Positions 16,315 to 26,092 of a stretch of DNA of 64,000 nt are shown one piece after another (position 1 is the first letter of the stretch; each line of letters begins with the position of its first letter). Source of the DNA: Lihuaxuella thermophila (lineage in GTDB: Bacteria > Bacillota > Bacilli > Thermoactinomycetales > Thermoactinomycetaceae); contig NZ_FOCQ01000003.1 of the NCBI RefSeq assembly GCF_900110165.1, positions 286,045 through 350,044 of the forward strand, read 5' to 3'. The translations under genes were made by a program, and so were the position numbers. The notes beneath the pieces were generated by a model. It did no database searches. It was not told the origin of the DNA and saw only the letters and a program-made list of their open reading frames with translations.

Positions 16315-17862
16315 TTATTTCCAAAATCCCTGTCTGTTACCGGCTTGGATCGCTTCATTCATCTCTTTGATCCATTGGGCTCCGCCTTTGTTCAAAAACT
16401 CTTGTACCATTTGATCCCATTCGTCAATCGGTCGCTGTCCGACGATCATTTTCGTCTGTTCATTAATGAGAAACTGCCTGAGCTCTTCGCCTTTCTGTTG
16501 TTCAATTTCCGGTATGATTCCGTTCACGGGATTGAAGTAATGCTTGGTCTGCACATGCATTTGTTCCAGTTGTCGGGTCAAATTGGCCAGTTGGGGTACA
16601 TTGTATTCCATGGAATACCGGTTGGCTTCCAGACTGGGAGCCCATCCTTTTTTATCGGGCAGATAGGTTCTGGGCTGCGACTCCGGTTTTTGGGCAACGG
16701 GCTTCCCGCCTTTCATCACATACCCTTCTCCCTGATGCCCCCACAGCCAGTCGAAATCTTTGTTGTCCGGGGTTCGCTCTTCCCACGGATAAAACTTTCG
16801 CCCGAAATCGATCATTTCCAGAATGCGCTTCACTTTTTCAGGTTGATCGGCCAGTTTTGCCGACAAAGCGGTCATGCCAAAATACGGTTTTCGGGCCCTG
16901 AAACCTTTCGAACCGTCGGGAGCCTGGAACGGAGGAATGGGTACGAGTTCCGCTTCAGGATGCACCTGTAATAAACTCTGCATATACGGTTCCGACATGC
17001 CTTGCGGGGCAGCGATAAAAATCCCGGCCTTTCCTGCATAAAATTCCTTGGAGTTGACGTCCCCCCAACTCATCAAAGCAAAATCGCGCGTAAGGGCCCC
17101 TTCTTTGTACAGATCGGCGTAAAACTGAATCAGCTGTTTGCGCGCATCGGAGATGATGCCCGGGATGTACCGCCCTTGTTCGTTCTTGTGGTACCAGGCC
17201 GTATAATCCCAGTAGGCCCCCATATTATAATCGGGATCGATATTTTGGCCCATGGCGATTCCGTACGTATCATCTTTGCCGTTCCCGTCGGGGTCCTGTT
17301 TGGTGAAAGCGATCGCAACTTTTTTAAGCTCTTCGTAATTGGTCGGCATCTTCAGCCCCAGTTTGTCAAGCCAGTCTTTCCGGATCACGGGGGTAACCTC
17401 GGAAACCGGGGAGTACTCCGGAATCCCGTATATTTTGCCATCCACTTTCATCGCATCCCACGCATAATCCGGCACCATTTTGAAGGTCGGGTAATCTTTG
17501 ATGTACTCGTCTAACGGCAGAAAAGCTCCCTGTTTCGCCCAAGTATAAAATTTCATCTCATTCACGCCGAAGCCCTTAAAGCCGACGATGTCGGGCACAT
17601 CGCCGGAAGCCATGACGGCTGTCAGCTTTTCGTCGTAGTCGGCTTCCGGAATAAATCGGGGTTGATAATCCACTTTGAATTTCTCGTTGATTTTTTTGAG
17701 TCCCGGACCGTCGATGGGCGGAGGATCACCGTAAATATATTTCATCGCCGTAATCGTCATTTTCCCGTTCTCCGCCGACTTTTCGCCGTTATCCGAACAT
17801 CCGGCCACGCTTGCGGCAAGGCATAAAGTGAGCCCTGCTGTCATAAAACGTTTGAACTTCAT
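16315..17862 (-). CDS. Extracellular solute-binding lipoprotein, Lpl-type ABC importer (system 2)
   Basis: 515 residues from the ATG at 17862, which has GGAGGGGG just upstream; the open frame extends 91 codons further into the preceding gene without support. The lipoprotein signal peptide has lipobox VAGC, Cys22. It shares with system 1 the RKDWLDKLGLKMPTNYEE block and DPDGNGKDDTYG calcium-loop-like motif, so the two are distant paralogues. It is last in the cluster 19739-16315. Ligand unknown; the adjacent secreted propeller protein suggests an extracellular polysaccharide. Confidence 0.9.
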   Translation of the reverse strand: MKFKRFMTAGLTLCLAASVAGCSDNGEKSAENGKMTITAMKYIYGDPPPIDGPGLKKINEKFKVDYQPRFIPEADYDEKLTAVMASGDVPDIVGFKGFGVNEMKFYTWAKQGAFLPLDEYIKDYPTFKMVPDYAWDAMKVDGKIYGIPEYSPVSEVTPVIRKDWLDKLGLKMPTNYEELKKVAIAFTKQDPDGNGKDDTYGIAMGQNIDPDYNMGAYWDYTAWYHKNEQGRYIPGIISDARKQLIQFYADLYKEGALTRDFALMSWGDVNSKEFYAGKAGIFIAAPQGMSEPYMQSLLQVHPEAELVPIPPFQAPDGSKGFRARKPYFGMTALSAKLADQPEKVKRILEMIDFGRKFYPWEERTPDNKDFDWLWGHQGEGYVMKGGKPVAQKPESQPRTYLPDKKGWAPSLEANRYSMEYNVPQLANLTRQLEQMHVQTKHYFNPVNGIIPEIEQQKGEELRQFLINEQTKMIVGQRPIDEWDQMVQEFLNKGGAQWIKEMNEAIQAGNRQGFWK

Positions 17863-17924
17863 GATCCCCCTCCATTTGCTTGTGAAAGTGACTGAATGGC
17901 GCCTGCGGGCAAGAACCCGCGATG

Positions 17925-18797
17925 CTACCCCTTGATCGACCCCAGCATCACTCCCTTTGCAAAATGCTTTTGCAGAAACGGATAAATGATCAGGATGGGG
18001 AGAGTGGCGAGCAGAATGGCCGCCATTTGAACCGTCTCCGGGGGAGGCGGATTCTCCAGCAAATGCTGTCCCCCCAGCGTGGCGGTCGGCTCCCCTACAA
18101 CCACAATTTGTCTGAGAACCACTTGAATCGGCCATTTGGCGGGGTCATTCAGATAGAGCAGGCCGGCAAAATAGTTGTTCCAGTGCGACACGGCATAGAA
18201 CAAACCAAAAGCTGCCAGCGCCGGTTTGGATAAGGGGAGAATGATGCGGAAGAAAATTTGCAGATCGTTTGCACCGTCGATGACCGCCGCCTCGTTCAGT
18301 TCGTTGGGAATGTTCAGGAAAAATTGCCGCATGACGATCAAATTAAAGGAGTTGACGGCCGCCGGCAGAATCAGCGACCAAACAGAATCAATGAGACCCG
18401 TCGCTTTGACGATCAGGTAAGTCGGAATCATGCCGGGGGTGAATAAAAAGGTAAACAGCACCATGAACTGGAACATACGTCCGCCGGTGATCGGCCGGGA
18501 CAACGCATACGCCATCATGGAGGTAACGGTGAGATTGACAAAAGTCCCGGCCACCGTAACGAATGCCGTCACATACAGCGAGCGGATAAACGCTTCAGAT
18601 TCCAGGATATACTCGTAAGCATCCGTGACCCATTTTTCGGGCCACAAGATCAGGTCGCTTTGCGAAAAGGCAGACAGGGATGAAAACGAAACGGCAAAGA
18701 TGTAAATAAACGGAAACAACATGGTAAACGCGATCACAGCCAATACAGCCGCATTGAGGATGTCGACAACGCGGTCGGGGAGTGTCCGGTGATGCAT
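17925..18797 (-). CDS. Carbohydrate ABC transporter permease, LplC/YtcP type (system 2)
   Basis: 290 residues, six membrane segments, EAA loop NEAAVIDGANDLQIFFRIILPLSKP, C-terminal LQKHFAKGVMLGSIKG. AGGAGGG precedes the ATG by eight bases. It sits between the LplB-type gene (24 bases away) and the binding-protein gene (62 bases away). It differs clearly from the system 1 permease, so the two clusters are not a recent duplication. Confidence 0.92.
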   Translation of the reverse strand: MHHRTLPDRVVDILNAAVLAVIAFTMLFPFIYIFAVSFSSLSAFSQSDLILWPEKWVTDAYEYILESEAFIRSLYVTAFVTVAGTFVNLTVTSMMAYALSRPITGGRMFQFMVLFTFLFTPGMIPTYLIVKATGLIDSVWSLILPAAVNSFNLIVMRQFFLNIPNELNEAAVIDGANDLQIFFRIILPLSKPALAAFGLFYAVSHWNNYFAGLLYLNDPAKWPIQVVLRQIVVVGEPTATLGGQHLLENPPPPETVQMAAILLATLPILIIYPFLQKHFAKGVMLGSIKG

Positions 18798-18821
18798 GCC
18801 TTTTCCCTCCTCTCCGCATGA

Positions 18822-19739
18822 CTAATAAAGCCCTTCTTCACCGAACCGTTTGGCCAGACGGTTGGCGATGACGACGAGGACAAGCCCCACCACTCCTTTG
18901 AACAACCCGACAGCCGCTGCAAAACTGTAATCTCCCTGTTGAATCCCTTTGAAGTAAACATAGGTGTCGAGTACGTTGCCAACCTCCATGTTAAACGGAT
19001 TTAACATGAGAAAGATCTGCTCGAATCCGCTGTCGAGTACAGTCCCTAACCTCAGGATGAACAAAATGACAATCGTGCTGCGGAGCGCAGGCAGGGTAAT
19101 GTGCCAAATTTGCCGCCATCGGTTCGCCCCGTCCACAATCGCGGCCTCATAAAGATGTGGATTGACGCCTGCCAGAGCCGCCAGGAAAATAACGGTCCCC
19201 CAGCCGGACTCCTTCCAGATCACCTCCAGCACAACGAGCGGCATGAAATAGTCCGGATCGTTTAAAAAGGGAATGGGCTGAATTCCCAAACTGCTTAACA
19301 CATGATTGACCATTCCTTCACTGCGCAAAAAGATCGTGACAATGCCGATCACGACTACCCATGACAAAAAGTGGGGCAAGTAGACGAGCGACTGAATGAG
19401 CCGCTTATACAGTTTATTCCGCAGTTCATTCAACATCAGAGCGAGCAAAATCGGAACAGGAAAAGCAAAAACAATTTGCAGGAACGACAAAAGCAATGTA
19501 TTCCACAAGACGCGCACCACTTCGGCATCTTCGAAGATTCTTTCAAAGTTGGCCAAGCCCACCCAGGGACTGTCAAAGAACCCCAGAAACGGACTGTATT
19601 TTTGAAAGGCGATCACACTTCCCAACATCGGGATATACTTGTACACGATGTAATACAGCAGGCCCGGGAAAAGCAGCAAGAACAGATACCGGTCCCTCCA
19701 CAAACGTGCTTTCCATTTCCCCATCTTTGATTCACCCAT
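18822..19739 (-). CDS. Carbohydrate ABC transporter permease, LplB type (system 2)
   Basis: 305 residues from the ATG at 19739 (AAAAGGGGA upstream); a longer frame to 19814 lacks a ribosome site. Features are DRYLFLLLFPGLLYYIVYKYIPMLG at the first helix, SPWVGLANFERIF, EAA loop YEAAIVDGANRWRQIWHITLPAL, and tail NRLAKRFGEEGLY. It follows the secreted propeller protein gene by 77 bases and probably belongs to the same transcript. Confidence 0.92.
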   Translation of the reverse strand: MGESKMGKWKARLWRDRYLFLLLFPGLLYYIVYKYIPMLGSVIAFQKYSPFLGFFDSPWVGLANFERIFEDAEVVRVLWNTLLLSFLQIVFAFPVPILLALMLNELRNKLYKRLIQSLVYLPHFLSWVVVIGIVTIFLRSEGMVNHVLSSLGIQPIPFLNDPDYFMPLVVLEVIWKESGWGTVIFLAALAGVNPHLYEAAIVDGANRWRQIWHITLPALRSTIVILFILRLGTVLDSGFEQIFLMLNPFNMEVGNVLDTYVYFKGIQQGDYSFAAAVGLFKGVVGLVLVVIANRLAKRFGEEGLY

Positions 19740-19816
19740 CCGAAATCCCCTTTTGCAACGCACGATGATGAAGGCGAGAGAGGGTTTGCCGCCTCTCCCG
19801 CTTCTCCCGAACACGT

Positions 19817-22570
19817 TTATTGGACCTGAACCACACAGGTCGCTTTTTTACTTCCGTCATCCGTTGTCACGGTGATCACGGCTGTTCCCGGCCCCACCGC
19901 AATCACCCGGCCATTCGGGTCAACCGTCGCCACCCCGATATTGCTCGATGTCCAGGCCACATCTTTGTTGGTCGCAAACACAGGCTCAACCGTTGCTGTG
20001 AGTGACGTTGTTTCTCCGGCGGATAAATGCAAGGCGGTCCTGTCCAGCACGACTCCGGTCACGGAAACGGTACGGTCTTCAATCGTGTATCGCCACAAGG
20101 TATTTCCATACGAAATCGCAGGCCCGTTTTTAAAATAAAAGTTACCCATCCAGTCTCGGGCCAGGCGGAACGATTCTTGTTCACGGAGGACGGTGACATG
20201 TTTGGTATAGGGATTGATCTTAAAAAACTTTCCGTCCGCGGTGCCGTAAAGATAACCGTCTTTTCCGAGCTCCAAATGAGCGCCCCCGCGCGTGGAGGCA
20301 GCTTCAACATCTGCGGCCGCACTCTCAAATGACACCTGAATCTGCGGAAATTTATCCTCTTTATAGATGACGGTATTCGTCTCGGGATCGAAGATAAACA
20401 ACGTGCCTTCCGCCAGCCCCCAAATGTTTCCGTCCGGTCCGACCGTCAATGCCCGGATTACCGTTTCTCCTGGAACAGGTACCGTTTCAAATGTTTTCTC
20501 TCCCCGATCCACATCCCAGACAAACAATTTTGCCTCTTGTTCAACCGGATCTTGCCCAATGCCTCCGTAAATACTTGTTCCGGCATATACTTTGCCGTTC
20601 TTGTAGGCGAGGGAAACCACGCTCTGGTTTTGCACTATGTGGCGGTGAATATCCAGCTTTCCGGTGGCAAAATCGTACACTGAAAGCGCCCCGCCCAGCC
20701 GGCCGTAATCCGGCACGCTCCCGATAAACAGTTTCCCTTTTTCTGCCGAACCGGCCATCGCCACCGGTCGATCCTGCTCCTGGCCGTACAGGTCAAACAA
20801 CTGTTTCGGGTTACTGTTTCGTTGCCATGGTTTCCCCGGGTCGTATTCATAAATTCTCGCACGGGGATAAACCCCAAAATACATCTTTTGGCCGACGGAT
20901 GTCATGCCTTCCACCTGACCCAAACCCGTGTACTGTACTTTCTTCGCCGTCACGGGCGAGTATACACCCACACCGCCGGAGATATAACCGCTGCTGTAAA
21001 TGTTCCCGTCCGGTCCCGAGCCCACGTGAAAAATGTCAGTGGGCTGTTTCGGCAAAGGGATGGTGAACGCTTTCAAACTGTTTGACAGAGGATTGTATTT
21101 AAACGCCTTTCCTTCGTAATTGCCGACAAAACCAAACAACGTATCGCCCGGAAAGTCCGGATCATCTAACCGCACATAGTCCCAGCCGATCGCGTTCGCT
21201 TTAAAATCCACGTCGTTCCCGCCGACTTTCACTTTTTCGGACATCTTCGTCTCCAGGTTGTAGGCATGCAAAATTCCACCGTTCGTATAGTAAACCACCT
21301 TGCCATCAGGAGATAACGGACTGACCCCCCTTGAGTGAACCGTCAGCTCTGCCTCGATTTCCCCGGTTTTTATGTCCATCACGAGCGTCCGGTAGTTCGG
21401 CTCAAGCTTGATAAACAGCTTGCCTCCTTCTAAATCCAAGTCGTAGACAGAAATGTAGTTCGCATATTCGGAAGGCAAAATATTTTCTTTTTCACCTGTC
21501 GCAATATTGTATTTGATCAGGTGTGCGTGTGCTCCGATCCCGGCATAGATGACGTGTGCCTCAGGATCATAGGCCAAACTCCTCACATATTCCTCCCCTT
21601 CCGCCATCTGCCCGAAATCGGTGAAGCCTTTCTTGGGGTCGTATTCAAACGCACGACCGCTCCAGTAAGTACCGCCGTACACCTTCCCGTCCTTGCCCGG
21701 GTTCAGTCCGTAAATCACCGTCGTATTGGGGGCGGGTTGTCCTAAATCTTCCACCTGGTCCGCCCCGAGCTGATACCTGTACAAATGCCCGTTCGGATAT
21801 GTGCCGGCATAAGCGGCTCCATCGCTCGCCACCGTAATCGCCCACGCTCCTGTTGCTCCCGGAAGATCGAGCACCTTCAAGATCTCTTCCGATTCAGCAT
21901 CCATCACCACCAGTTTACCGGGGTTTCCCACCACAACCGTGTAAATGACGTCGTTCCCGGATGCGTCCCGACCGAACGCGGCGGTCATGATCGTCAAGCT
22001 GGAGACTTGAACACCCAGGTCGGCAAAAGCCGGCTGGGCATGAACAACTGCCCGTTTTTTGGCGAGGAGTTCCCCTTTTTGACTGACGAGTTTAAACGTG
22101 ATGAGATAGGTACCCACTTTGGAAAATTTGAATGTCCACTCGGTCGTTTCCCTGTAGTCCGGAGGCAAATCAAATCCCGGCTTGCCCCAGTCCCCGCGAT
22201 TGATATACGTATGGATCTTTTGGTCGTGATCGGTTGCGCGAAAGAGGACATCTCCGGGACCCAGCGTTTTTTCAACGCGTATATGCACATTTTCGTAGCC
22301 TTCTTTACCGGTTTCTTCAGTTTGCAGCGTAACCGGTACGCTGACATATTCACCGACTCCGACCCGATCCGGCATATTAAAGCTGAATTCATATTCCGAC
22401 CGGTGTTTGTGCCCTGTTTGCTGCGAGTCTTCCGCCTGAACGCCAGCCTTATTCTCCGATGACGCGATTGCCGGCGGTTCGTTTGCTGTGGCTGTCGGCA
22501 CAGGCAAAACAGCCACCAGCGCTAACATCACAGCAGCAAAAAAAGCCAACCCCTTCAGTGGAATTTTCAT
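19817..22570 (-). CDS. Large secreted beta-propeller protein with C-terminal Big2 (Ig-like) domain
   Basis: 917 residues with a Sec signal peptide (about 29 residues, cut near TATANEPP). Residues ~50-170 look like an Ig/CARDB-type domain; ~190-830 are repeated blades with GKVYGGTYW, GNIYSSGYISGGVG, GKVYAGTSIYGG and PDGNIW motifs, as in PQQ-like or oligogalacturonate-binding propellers. The last ~85 residues are a Big_2 domain (SVTGVVLDRTALHLSAGE ... ATVDPNGRV). It would be exported and probably binds or cleaves a polysaccharide whose fragments the adjacent transporter imports. No lyase active site is evident. The ATG has AGGGGGG upstream. A cytosolic relative starts divergently at 22903. Confidence 0.8.
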   Translation of the reverse strand: MKIPLKGLAFFAAVMLALVAVLPVPTATANEPPAIASSENKAGVQAEDSQQTGHKHRSEYEFSFNMPDRVGVGEYVSVPVTLQTEETGKEGYENVHIRVEKTLGPGDVLFRATDHDQKIHTYINRGDWGKPGFDLPPDYRETTEWTFKFSKVGTYLITFKLVSQKGELLAKKRAVVHAQPAFADLGVQVSSLTIMTAAFGRDASGNDVIYTVVVGNPGKLVVMDAESEEILKVLDLPGATGAWAITVASDGAAYAGTYPNGHLYRYQLGADQVEDLGQPAPNTTVIYGLNPGKDGKVYGGTYWSGRAFEYDPKKGFTDFGQMAEGEEYVRSLAYDPEAHVIYAGIGAHAHLIKYNIATGEKENILPSEYANYISVYDLDLEGGKLFIKLEPNYRTLVMDIKTGEIEAELTVHSRGVSPLSPDGKVVYYTNGGILHAYNLETKMSEKVKVGGNDVDFKANAIGWDYVRLDDPDFPGDTLFGFVGNYEGKAFKYNPLSNSLKAFTIPLPKQPTDIFHVGSGPDGNIYSSGYISGGVGVYSPVTAKKVQYTGLGQVEGMTSVGQKMYFGVYPRARIYEYDPGKPWQRNSNPKQLFDLYGQEQDRPVAMAGSAEKGKLFIGSVPDYGRLGGALSVYDFATGKLDIHRHIVQNQSVVSLAYKNGKVYAGTSIYGGIGQDPVEQEAKLFVWDVDRGEKTFETVPVPGETVIRALTVGPDGNIWGLAEGTLFIFDPETNTVIYKEDKFPQIQVSFESAAADVEAASTRGGAHLELGKDGYLYGTADGKFFKINPYTKHVTVLREQESFRLARDWMGNFYFKNGPAISYGNTLWRYTIEDRTVSVTGVVLDRTALHLSAGETTSLTATVEPVFATNKDVAWTSSNIGVATVDPNGRVIAVGPGTAVITVTTDDGSKKATCVVQVQ

Positions 22571-22772
22571 CTGCCGTTACCCCCCTGTATTCTCTTGTTT
22601 TTACCCGTTTGAAAAACAAACTTTCATTTCGCCTCAAAAAAGCAGGACTTCTCCACCGGGCAACATGGAGATCCGTCCCTGAACCGGCGACCAAGGGAGC
22701 ATCAAACCACTGAACCGCCATGAAAGGGACACCATTCCATCTGACGTCCGCTTATCCTCCTTTATACAGAAT

Positions 22773-22778
22773 ATTATA
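22773..22778 (-). promoter_or_regulatory. Candidate -10 box of the secreted propeller operon
   Basis: TATAAT on the minus strand in a very A/T-rich stretch, about 200 bases before the ATG at 22570. No clear -35 box is seen at 17 bases. The 332-base gap 22571-22902 between the divergent propeller genes holds no supportable gene; the long minus-strand leader may be structured. Confidence 0.35.
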
Positions 22779-22902
22779 TCATTTTGTTTTATTCCATATA
22801 ATTGTAAAATTAAAATATCACACTCCCACAACTGCATGAAGGCTGAATATATTGACTATTTTTATAACGTCGGGTATGTTGTAAGTAATTGGTTGAAGTG
22901 GG

Positions 22903-24768
22903 GTGATTACGATACCGACGGATGGAGCCGGCTTTATCGATCACGGAATCCCCGTCGCCGCGGACGAGGCCCGCACTGCCGCCGTCTGTTCCAACGGGCA
23001 GGGGGAATCCCGGTTTGTCATCGCGGCCAGAGGTTACATCCTAATTGTCGACCCCGACACGGGAAAGTGCCGGCAAGTCTACTTTCCGAACCGGCTTTTC
23101 GATTATCCGTTTGCCTGCATGAGCAGTACGGAGGGTTTCTTTTACACCGGGGCCGGAGACATGTTGATGGTCTTTGATCCTTTTGCTGAAACATGTGTGT
23201 TTTCAGCCCGGCCGTGTGCGGATGAAACCATTGTCGGCTTCAGCTTTGCCGAGGATGAGCACGGCTTTGTGTTTACAACCACTTACCCGCATTGCCATTT
23301 GCTCCGCTATGATCCTAAGACCCGGGAGATCATCGATTACGGGCAAATGGATGAGGAGCAAAACTATGCGGGAAGTTTAGCTGTTGACCGTTCCGGATGG
23401 GTTTACATCGGAATCGGGACCGAACGGAAAAATCTGGTCGCTTTTCATCCGAAAACCGGGGAAAAACATTCGCTCATCCCTGAGGAAAAACGGACACAGG
23501 GGATCGGGTACGTTCATCTGGGCATCGACGGCAACGTGTACGGACATTGCAATGAACCCCGGACGGAAACCGGACAAGCGGGGTGGAAAAAATTTTTCGC
23601 CGGCAGGGCTATCCCGGCAGAAGAAGGCGAGGTCTCTCCTTCCCTTTATACAGGTCAGGGTTTCAACCGGATCCACCGGACCTTTCCGGATGGCCGGGTG
23701 ATTGAAGACTTCAGCCTGTCTGATCGTGAGTTAAGGATCTCTCATCCGGCGACGGGAGAAATCCGGAAGATCCCGCTCCGCTATCATACTGAAGGAGCCG
23801 ATCTGTCTCCGCTGGTGGCGGGACCGGACGGCAACGTGTACGGAACTTCCAATCATCCGCTCCACTTTTTTACCTATCAACCGAAAACCGGACTTCTCCT
23901 CGACTACGGACGAGCCGTTGTGGAAGAAGGAGGCGGCGGAAATATTTGCGCTTACGCCGTTCAAGGAGGCGTGATCGCGGGAGCCGCTTATGCCGGGGGA
24001 CATCTGCATCTGTTTGACACCTCAAAGCCGCTGAACATCCACCAGCCCGACGACCGCAATCCGAAACGGGTCGCCAGTTATCCGGGAATCTTCCGGCCAC
24101 GCTGCGGAGCGGCCCATCCGGACGGGAAACACGTGATCTTCGGAGGGTTTCCGGGGTATGGTGCTGTCGGTGGCTCCCTCGTGATCTTCAACATCCGAAC
24201 CCGGGATGAACAGGTCATACCTGACACAGCGATTGTTCCCAACCAGAGTACCCACTCGCTGGTTGTTTTGAAGGACGGCGACCTGCTCGGAGGCACCAGC
24301 ATCGAAACTCCGGGCGGAGCCCGGCCGCGGGAGCGCGCCGCCAACATCTACCGCATGCACTGGCCGACGAAACAAATTCTTTACCGCTCGATCCCGGTCG
24401 ACGGGGCGAGAGAGATTTCCGTGATGGAAATCGATCACCTTCAGCACGTACATGCCCTCACATCGGATTCCCTCTATTTTGTGTTTGATCCCGAATCGCA
24501 AGACGTGATCTATGAAGAAGATCTGTCCCCTTACGGTCTGATCGTCAGAAACGGCTTATGCAAAGGAACGGATCAAGCCATTTACGCTTTGCTGAGTCAG
24601 GCCATTATCCGCATTGAACCCGAAACGTTCCGAGCACAGAGGGTGGCGGTTCCGCCCCGGACGATCACCGTCGGGGCCGCCTTTCTAAACGGCCGAATCT
24701 ATTACGGGAGCGGCAGCCGCTTATGGAGTTATCAAGTCAATGCGGAACCGGAGGAGAAACGAGAATGA
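22903..24768 (+). CDS. Cytoplasmic beta-propeller protein related to the secreted one
   Basis: 621 residues beginning at a GTG (weak ribosome site). No signal peptide or membrane segment. Repeated blades include FVFTTTYPHCHLLRYDPKT, GWVYIGIGTERKNL, GPDGNVYGTSNHPL and GDLLGGTSIETPGG. They match those of the 917-residue secreted protein in order and wording (Y-GG-S ... VIYEED), so the two share ancestry. It overlaps the next gene by four bases (ATGA). Function unknown; lactonase/lyase-type propellers are possible. The pair of one exported and one internal propeller flanking a transporter suggests outside and inside steps of one pathway. Confidence 0.7.
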   Translation: MITIPTDGAGFIDHGIPVAADEARTAAVCSNGQGESRFVIAARGYILIVDPDTGKCRQVYFPNRLFDYPFACMSSTEGFFYTGAGDMLMVFDPFAETCVFSARPCADETIVGFSFAEDEHGFVFTTTYPHCHLLRYDPKTREIIDYGQMDEEQNYAGSLAVDRSGWVYIGIGTERKNLVAFHPKTGEKHSLIPEEKRTQGIGYVHLGIDGNVYGHCNEPRTETGQAGWKKFFAGRAIPAEEGEVSPSLYTGQGFNRIHRTFPDGRVIEDFSLSDRELRISHPATGEIRKIPLRYHTEGADLSPLVAGPDGNVYGTSNHPLHFFTYQPKTGLLLDYGRAVVEEGGGGNICAYAVQGGVIAGAAYAGGHLHLFDTSKPLNIHQPDDRNPKRVASYPGIFRPRCGAAHPDGKHVIFGGFPGYGAVGGSLVIFNIRTRDEQVIPDTAIVPNQSTHSLVVLKDGDLLGGTSIETPGGARPRERAANIYRMHWPTKQILYRSIPVDGAREISVMEIDHLQHVHALTSDSLYFVFDPESQDVIYEEDLSPYGLIVRNGLCKGTDQAIYALLSQAIIRIEPETFRAQRVAVPPRTITVGAAFLNGRIYYGSGSRLWSYQVNAEPEEKRE

Positions 24769-25799
24769 CCTACCGATTATCCGAGCTGAATGCAAAAGGC
24801 ATCCCTTCCCTCCTCAAAAACATCGAAAACCATGAGCAATGGAAGGAAAAGAGAGACGGCATCCTGCGGACATGGCTCCGTTATCTGGGCGGCCTGCCCG
24901 ATCCCGTACCCGTACAGTACCGCATTCTTTCCGAAACACCGGAAGCGGATCATACGCGTCAACACATTGTGTACAATACGGTTGACGGGGATGAAGTGAC
25001 TGCCTATTTGTTAATTCCCGCCGCTCTTGATCAAAAAGCTTCCGCCGGATTCCCGGCCGTACTGGCTCTTCACCCAACCGTTGCGGAAGGCAAAGCGGAT
25101 GTCGCGACACCGCAAGGGCGAGAAAACCGAAGATACGGTTTGGAACTCGTGACAAGAGGATACGTCGTGCTTGCACCTGATTCCATTACAGCAGGAGAAC
25201 GAATCTATGAGGGGCACGACCCCTTTTTCACGGCTCCTTTCTACGAGAAGCACCCGGACTGGACGGCAGTCGGCAAAATGCTGGCGGATCATCGCCAGGG
25301 GATCGACCTCCTGTGCCGATTGCCCTTCGTCGACCCCGGAAAAATCGGAGCGATCGGACATTCAAAGGGCGGGTATAATGCCTTCTTTCTGGCCGGAATC
25401 GACCGGAGAATCCGGGCCATCGTGTCCAGCTGCGGCTTTTGTACTTTTGCCGGTGACCCTGACCCCCACCGCTGGGGAAAAAGGGACTGGTATTCCCATA
25501 TCCCGCGGTTGAGTGACGATTTAAACGAAGGAACTGTTCCGTTTGAATGGCATGAGATCGCAGCTCTGGCCGCTCCCGTTCCCTTTTTTAACTGGACAGG
25601 GCAACTGGATGATATTTTTCCTCACTGGCAACCGGCATCGGAAGCCCTGCTGGATTTAACCCGACTCTATCATCAGCTCGGCGCGGGTGACCGGTTCGTC
25701 TCGTTGATCGGAAACAGCGGCCACGATTTCCCTTCTCCGATTCGGCAGATGGCTTACGACTTTTTGGACAAATGGTTGAAACATACGCCTGTTTCCTGA
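24765..25799 (+). CDS. Alpha/beta hydrolase (dienelactone-hydrolase / glucuronoyl- or acetyl-esterase-like)
   Basis: 344 residues from the ATG at 24765, which overlaps the stop of the propeller gene and has GGAGGAG upstream. Nucleophile elbow GHSKGG with Ser near residue 199, probable Asp in GQLDDIFPHW and His in GNSGHDFPS. PAVLALHPTVAEGK is the oxyanion region. No signal peptide, so it acts inside the cell, probably removing ester groups from an imported saccharide. Translational coupling with the propeller protein supports a shared pathway. A longer frame from 24723 is not supported by a ribosome site. Confidence 0.85.
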   Translation: MTYRLSELNAKGIPSLLKNIENHEQWKEKRDGILRTWLRYLGGLPDPVPVQYRILSETPEADHTRQHIVYNTVDGDEVTAYLLIPAALDQKASAGFPAVLALHPTVAEGKADVATPQGRENRRYGLELVTRGYVVLAPDSITAGERIYEGHDPFFTAPFYEKHPDWTAVGKMLADHRQGIDLLCRLPFVDPGKIGAIGHSKGGYNAFFLAGIDRRIRAIVSSCGFCTFAGDPDPHRWGKRDWYSHIPRLSDDLNEGTVPFEWHEIAALAAPVPFFNWTGQLDDIFPHWQPASEALLDLTRLYHQLGAGDRFVSLIGNSGHDFPSPIRQMAYDFLDKWLKHTPVS

Positions 25800-25804
25800 C
25801 AGCG

Positions 25805-25831
25805 ATGCCCCGGTCGGCTTGACCGGGGCAT
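25805..25831 (+). terminator. Hairpin after the hydrolase gene
   Basis: ATGCCCCGGTC pairs perfectly with GACCGGGGCAT around a five-base loop, starting six bases after the stop. The T-tract is poor, so termination may be partial. Confidence 0.5.
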
Positions 25832-25898
25832 ATTGATTCGACAGCGGAAAAAACAGCTGTCCTTTCGTTCGGCGATGATTCTGCATCAAGGGGAAAGG

Positions 25899-25994
25899 TT
25901 AAATTCTCACGCCAATCACTAAAATCAGAAGGAGTGCAGAGACAATCAGTCCGATCACCACATAACCCAGTTTATTCATGATCTTGTCCATCAT
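25899..25994 (-). CDS. Small single-span membrane protein (31 aa)
   Basis: A short gene: MMDKIMNKLGYVVIGLIVSA followed by a Leu/Ile/Val run and GVRI. One clear transmembrane helix with a positively charged N-terminus, so probably N-in. AAAAGGATTGA lies upstream of the paired ATGs. It sits between the hydrolase and the giant glycosyltransferase fusion, on the same strand as the latter's 3' side. I do not recognise a family; many Bacillota carry similar tiny membrane proteins. Confidence 0.5.
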   Translation of the reverse strand: MMDKIMNKLGYVVIGLIVSALLLILVIGVRI

Positions 25995-26092
25995 CGATCA
26001 TTCAATCCTTTTTGACTTAGTATGTCTTTCTGTTCCGGGCATATTCACTGATGCTTTGCAAACTCCTCCATTTTCCCGGACATGTCCGATGC

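Noticed and set aside
16315..18135. The 91-codon N-terminal extension of the second binding protein
   Set aside because: The internal ATG at 17862 has a strong ribosome site and a perfect lipoprotein signal; the extension overlaps the permease gene and is low-complexity.
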